Assembly: GCA_025351615.1 (NCBI GenBank)
Contig: JANXVP010000454.1
Coordinates: forward strand, 1-10,396
Source of the DNA: Ramlibacter sp.
Lineage (GTDB): Bacteria; Pseudomonadota; Gammaproteobacteria; Burkholderiales; Burkholderiaceae_C
Direction of reading: 5' to 3'
Length of the DNA: 10,396 bases
Shown in pieces: positions 7,394-10,396 of this stretch (its first letter is position 1; every line of letters begins with the position of its first letter). The position numbers were made by a program, and so were the translations under genes. Below the pieces are notes generated by a model. The model saw only the letters and a program-made list of their open reading frames with translations, did no database searches and had not been told where the DNA came from.

Positions 7394-8579
7394 CACCGGC
7401 AGTGCGCCGTTCCGGATCCTGGTGCTAAACCAGATTTCCGAGCAGGGATTGCAGCGCCTGCCCGCCGGCCGCTACATCAGCGGCAGCACGCTCAGCGAGC
7501 CCGACGCAATTCTGGTGCGTTCGGCCGACCTGCACGCGGTCGATGTCGCCGCTAGCGTCAAGGCGATCGGCCGCGCCGGCGCCGGCACCAACAACATCCC
7601 GGTGCAGGCGATGGGCGCCCGCGGCATTCCTGTCTTCAATGCACCCGGAGCGAACGCGAACGCCGTGAAGGAACTGGTGCTGGCCGGAATGCTGCTTGCC
7701 GCACGCAATCTGGCGCCGGCGCTGGCGTTCGTCGCGGGTCTGGACCCGGCCGCACCCGACCTGAACAGGGTGGTGGAAACCGGCAAGAAAGACTTCGCGG
7801 GTTACGAGCTGGCCGGCCAGACGCTGGGCATCGTGGGGCTCGGAAAGGTCGGCTGCCTGGTTGCCGATGCCGCCATCAAACTCGGCATGAACGTGCTTGG
7901 CTTCGACCCGGAGATCACTGTCGAGGCGGCATGGAGCCTGCCTGCCCAGGTGAAGAAAGCGGCCAGCGTGTCCGACGTGCTCAAGAATGCGAACTTCGTG
8001 AGCCTGCACGTGCCGCTGGTCGATGCGACGCGCGACCTGGTCAACGATCAGAACGTGGTGTTGATGCGGCCGGGCGCCGTGCTGCTGAACTTCTCGCGCG
8101 ACGGCGTCGTCAACGACACCGCGGTGCTGGCCGCGCTGGCGTGCGGCCAGCTCGGCTGGTACGTCTGCGATTTTCCGGATGGCCGCATCCTGCGCCATCC
8201 CAGGGTGGTTGCGCTGCCGCACCTGGGCGCCTCCACCCGCGAGGCGGAGGAGAACTGCGCCGTCATGGTGGCCGACCAGCTGCGGGACTATCTCGAACAC
8301 GGCAACATCGCGAACGCGGTGAATTTTCCGGCTGTCGCGATGGCGCGCGAGTCGAACTTCCGCGTCGCGATCGCCAATGCCAACGTGCCGAACATGCTGG
8401 GCCAGATCTCGACGGCGATGGCGCAGGCCGGACTGAACATCCACACCATGGTCAACAAGTCGCGCGGCGACATGGCCTACACCCTGGTGGATGTTGACAG
8501 CCCCGCCACGGACTCCGTGATGGCGGCACTGCGCGCCATCGACGGGGTGCTCGCGGTCCGCTACCTGCCACTGGCCTGA
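7386..8579 (+). CDS. serA: D-3-phosphoglycerate dehydrogenase with ACT domain
   Basis: A 397-residue 2-hydroxyacid dehydrogenase that oxidises 3-phosphoglycerate with NAD, the first step of serine synthesis. The substrate-binding part includes [11 protein letters not shown] (62-72) and [11 protein letters not shown] (84-94). The cofactor fold shows GLGKVG (151-156) and D174 (LGFDPE), consistent with NAD. Catalytic R238 (SRDGV) and H279 (PHLGAST) are present. The position usually held by the catalytic Glu reads CDFPDGRIL, with D262 and D265 but no Glu, as I recall for a short-PGDH subgroup carrying a DFP motif. Residues from about 326 form a C-terminal ACT domain, which in this family senses serine; there is no intervening ASB domain. 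The ATG lies inside the end of serC with GAGG at 7376-7379 six bases before it. The overlap with serC, the preceding pathway partner, supports the call over a generic 2-hydroxyacid dehydrogenase. Confidence 0.93.
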   Translation: MADTGSAPFRILVLNQISEQGLQRLPAGRYISGSTLSEPDAILVRSADLHAVDVAASVKAIGRAGAGTNNIPVQAMGARGIPVFNAPGANANAVKELVLAGMLLAARNLAPALAFVAGLDPAAPDLNRVVETGKKDFAGYELAGQTLGIVGLGKVGCLVADAAIKLGMNVLGFDPEITVEAAWSLPAQVKKAASVSDVLKNANFVSLHVPLVDATRDLVNDQNVVLMRPGAVLLNFSRDGVVNDTAVLAALACGQLGWYVCDFPDGRILRHPRVVALPHLGASTREAEENCAVMVADQLRDYLEHGNIANAVNFPAVAMARESNFRVAIANANVPNMLGQISTAMAQAGLNIHTMVNKSRGDMAYTLVDVDSPATDSVMAALRAIDGVLAVRYLPLA

Positions 8580-8606
8580 CGGATTGAAACAGTTACGGAG
8601 TCGACG

Positions 8607-10396
<1,790 letters not shown>

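Overview
The window is GC-rich (roughly mid-60s percent by eye) bacterial chromosome, almost wall to wall coding. It carries central-metabolism genes whose sequences look betaproteobacterial, most likely Burkholderiales. The main reasons are the mdh / CitE-like lyase / acnB order, the [15 protein letters not shown] malate dehydrogenase, the close AcnA type, and an AT-rich palindrome of TCTTAT/ATAAGA half-sites in front of mdh. I see no tRNA, rRNA, CRISPR array, insertion sequence, prophage gene or sign of recent transfer.

Layout. Positions 1-174 hold a regulatory region: an 18-bp perfect palindrome (35-52) with a third half-site, followed by a near-consensus sigma-70 promoter (TTGACG, 17-bp spacer, TAAAAT). 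From it run four closely spaced plus-strand genes: mdh (175-1161), a CitE/HpcH-HpaI-type lyase joined to mdh by a one-base overlap (1161-2171), a small exported protein of unknown function (2194-2907) and acnB (2936-5533). A perfect-palindrome terminator (5548-5574) closes this operon and probably also serves the convergent minus-strand gene for a PNPOx-like FMN-binding stress protein (5599-6099). After a 211-bp divergent intergenic region a second plus-strand operon begins: serC (6311-7393), serA (7386-8579, overlapping serC by 8 bp) and, 27 bp later, acnA (8607 to the window edge, truncated).

How the genes work together. Malate dehydrogenase makes oxaloacetate, and both aconitases (AcnB and AcnA) convert citrate to isocitrate, so the window supplies two TCA-cycle steps, one of them twice. 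SerA and SerC carry out the first two steps of serine synthesis from 3-phosphoglycerate; serB is not in the window. The CitE-like lyase probably acts on a CoA thioester, but its substrate cannot be read from sequence. The exported protein has no evident link to the TCA cycle beyond its position.

This is mainly ordinary housekeeping DNA. I found no convincing new multi-gene system. The items most worth a second look are the exported protein inside the TCA operon, the lyase coupled to mdh, the joining of acnA to serine genes, the roughly 50-residue insertion in AcnA, and the palindromic operator.
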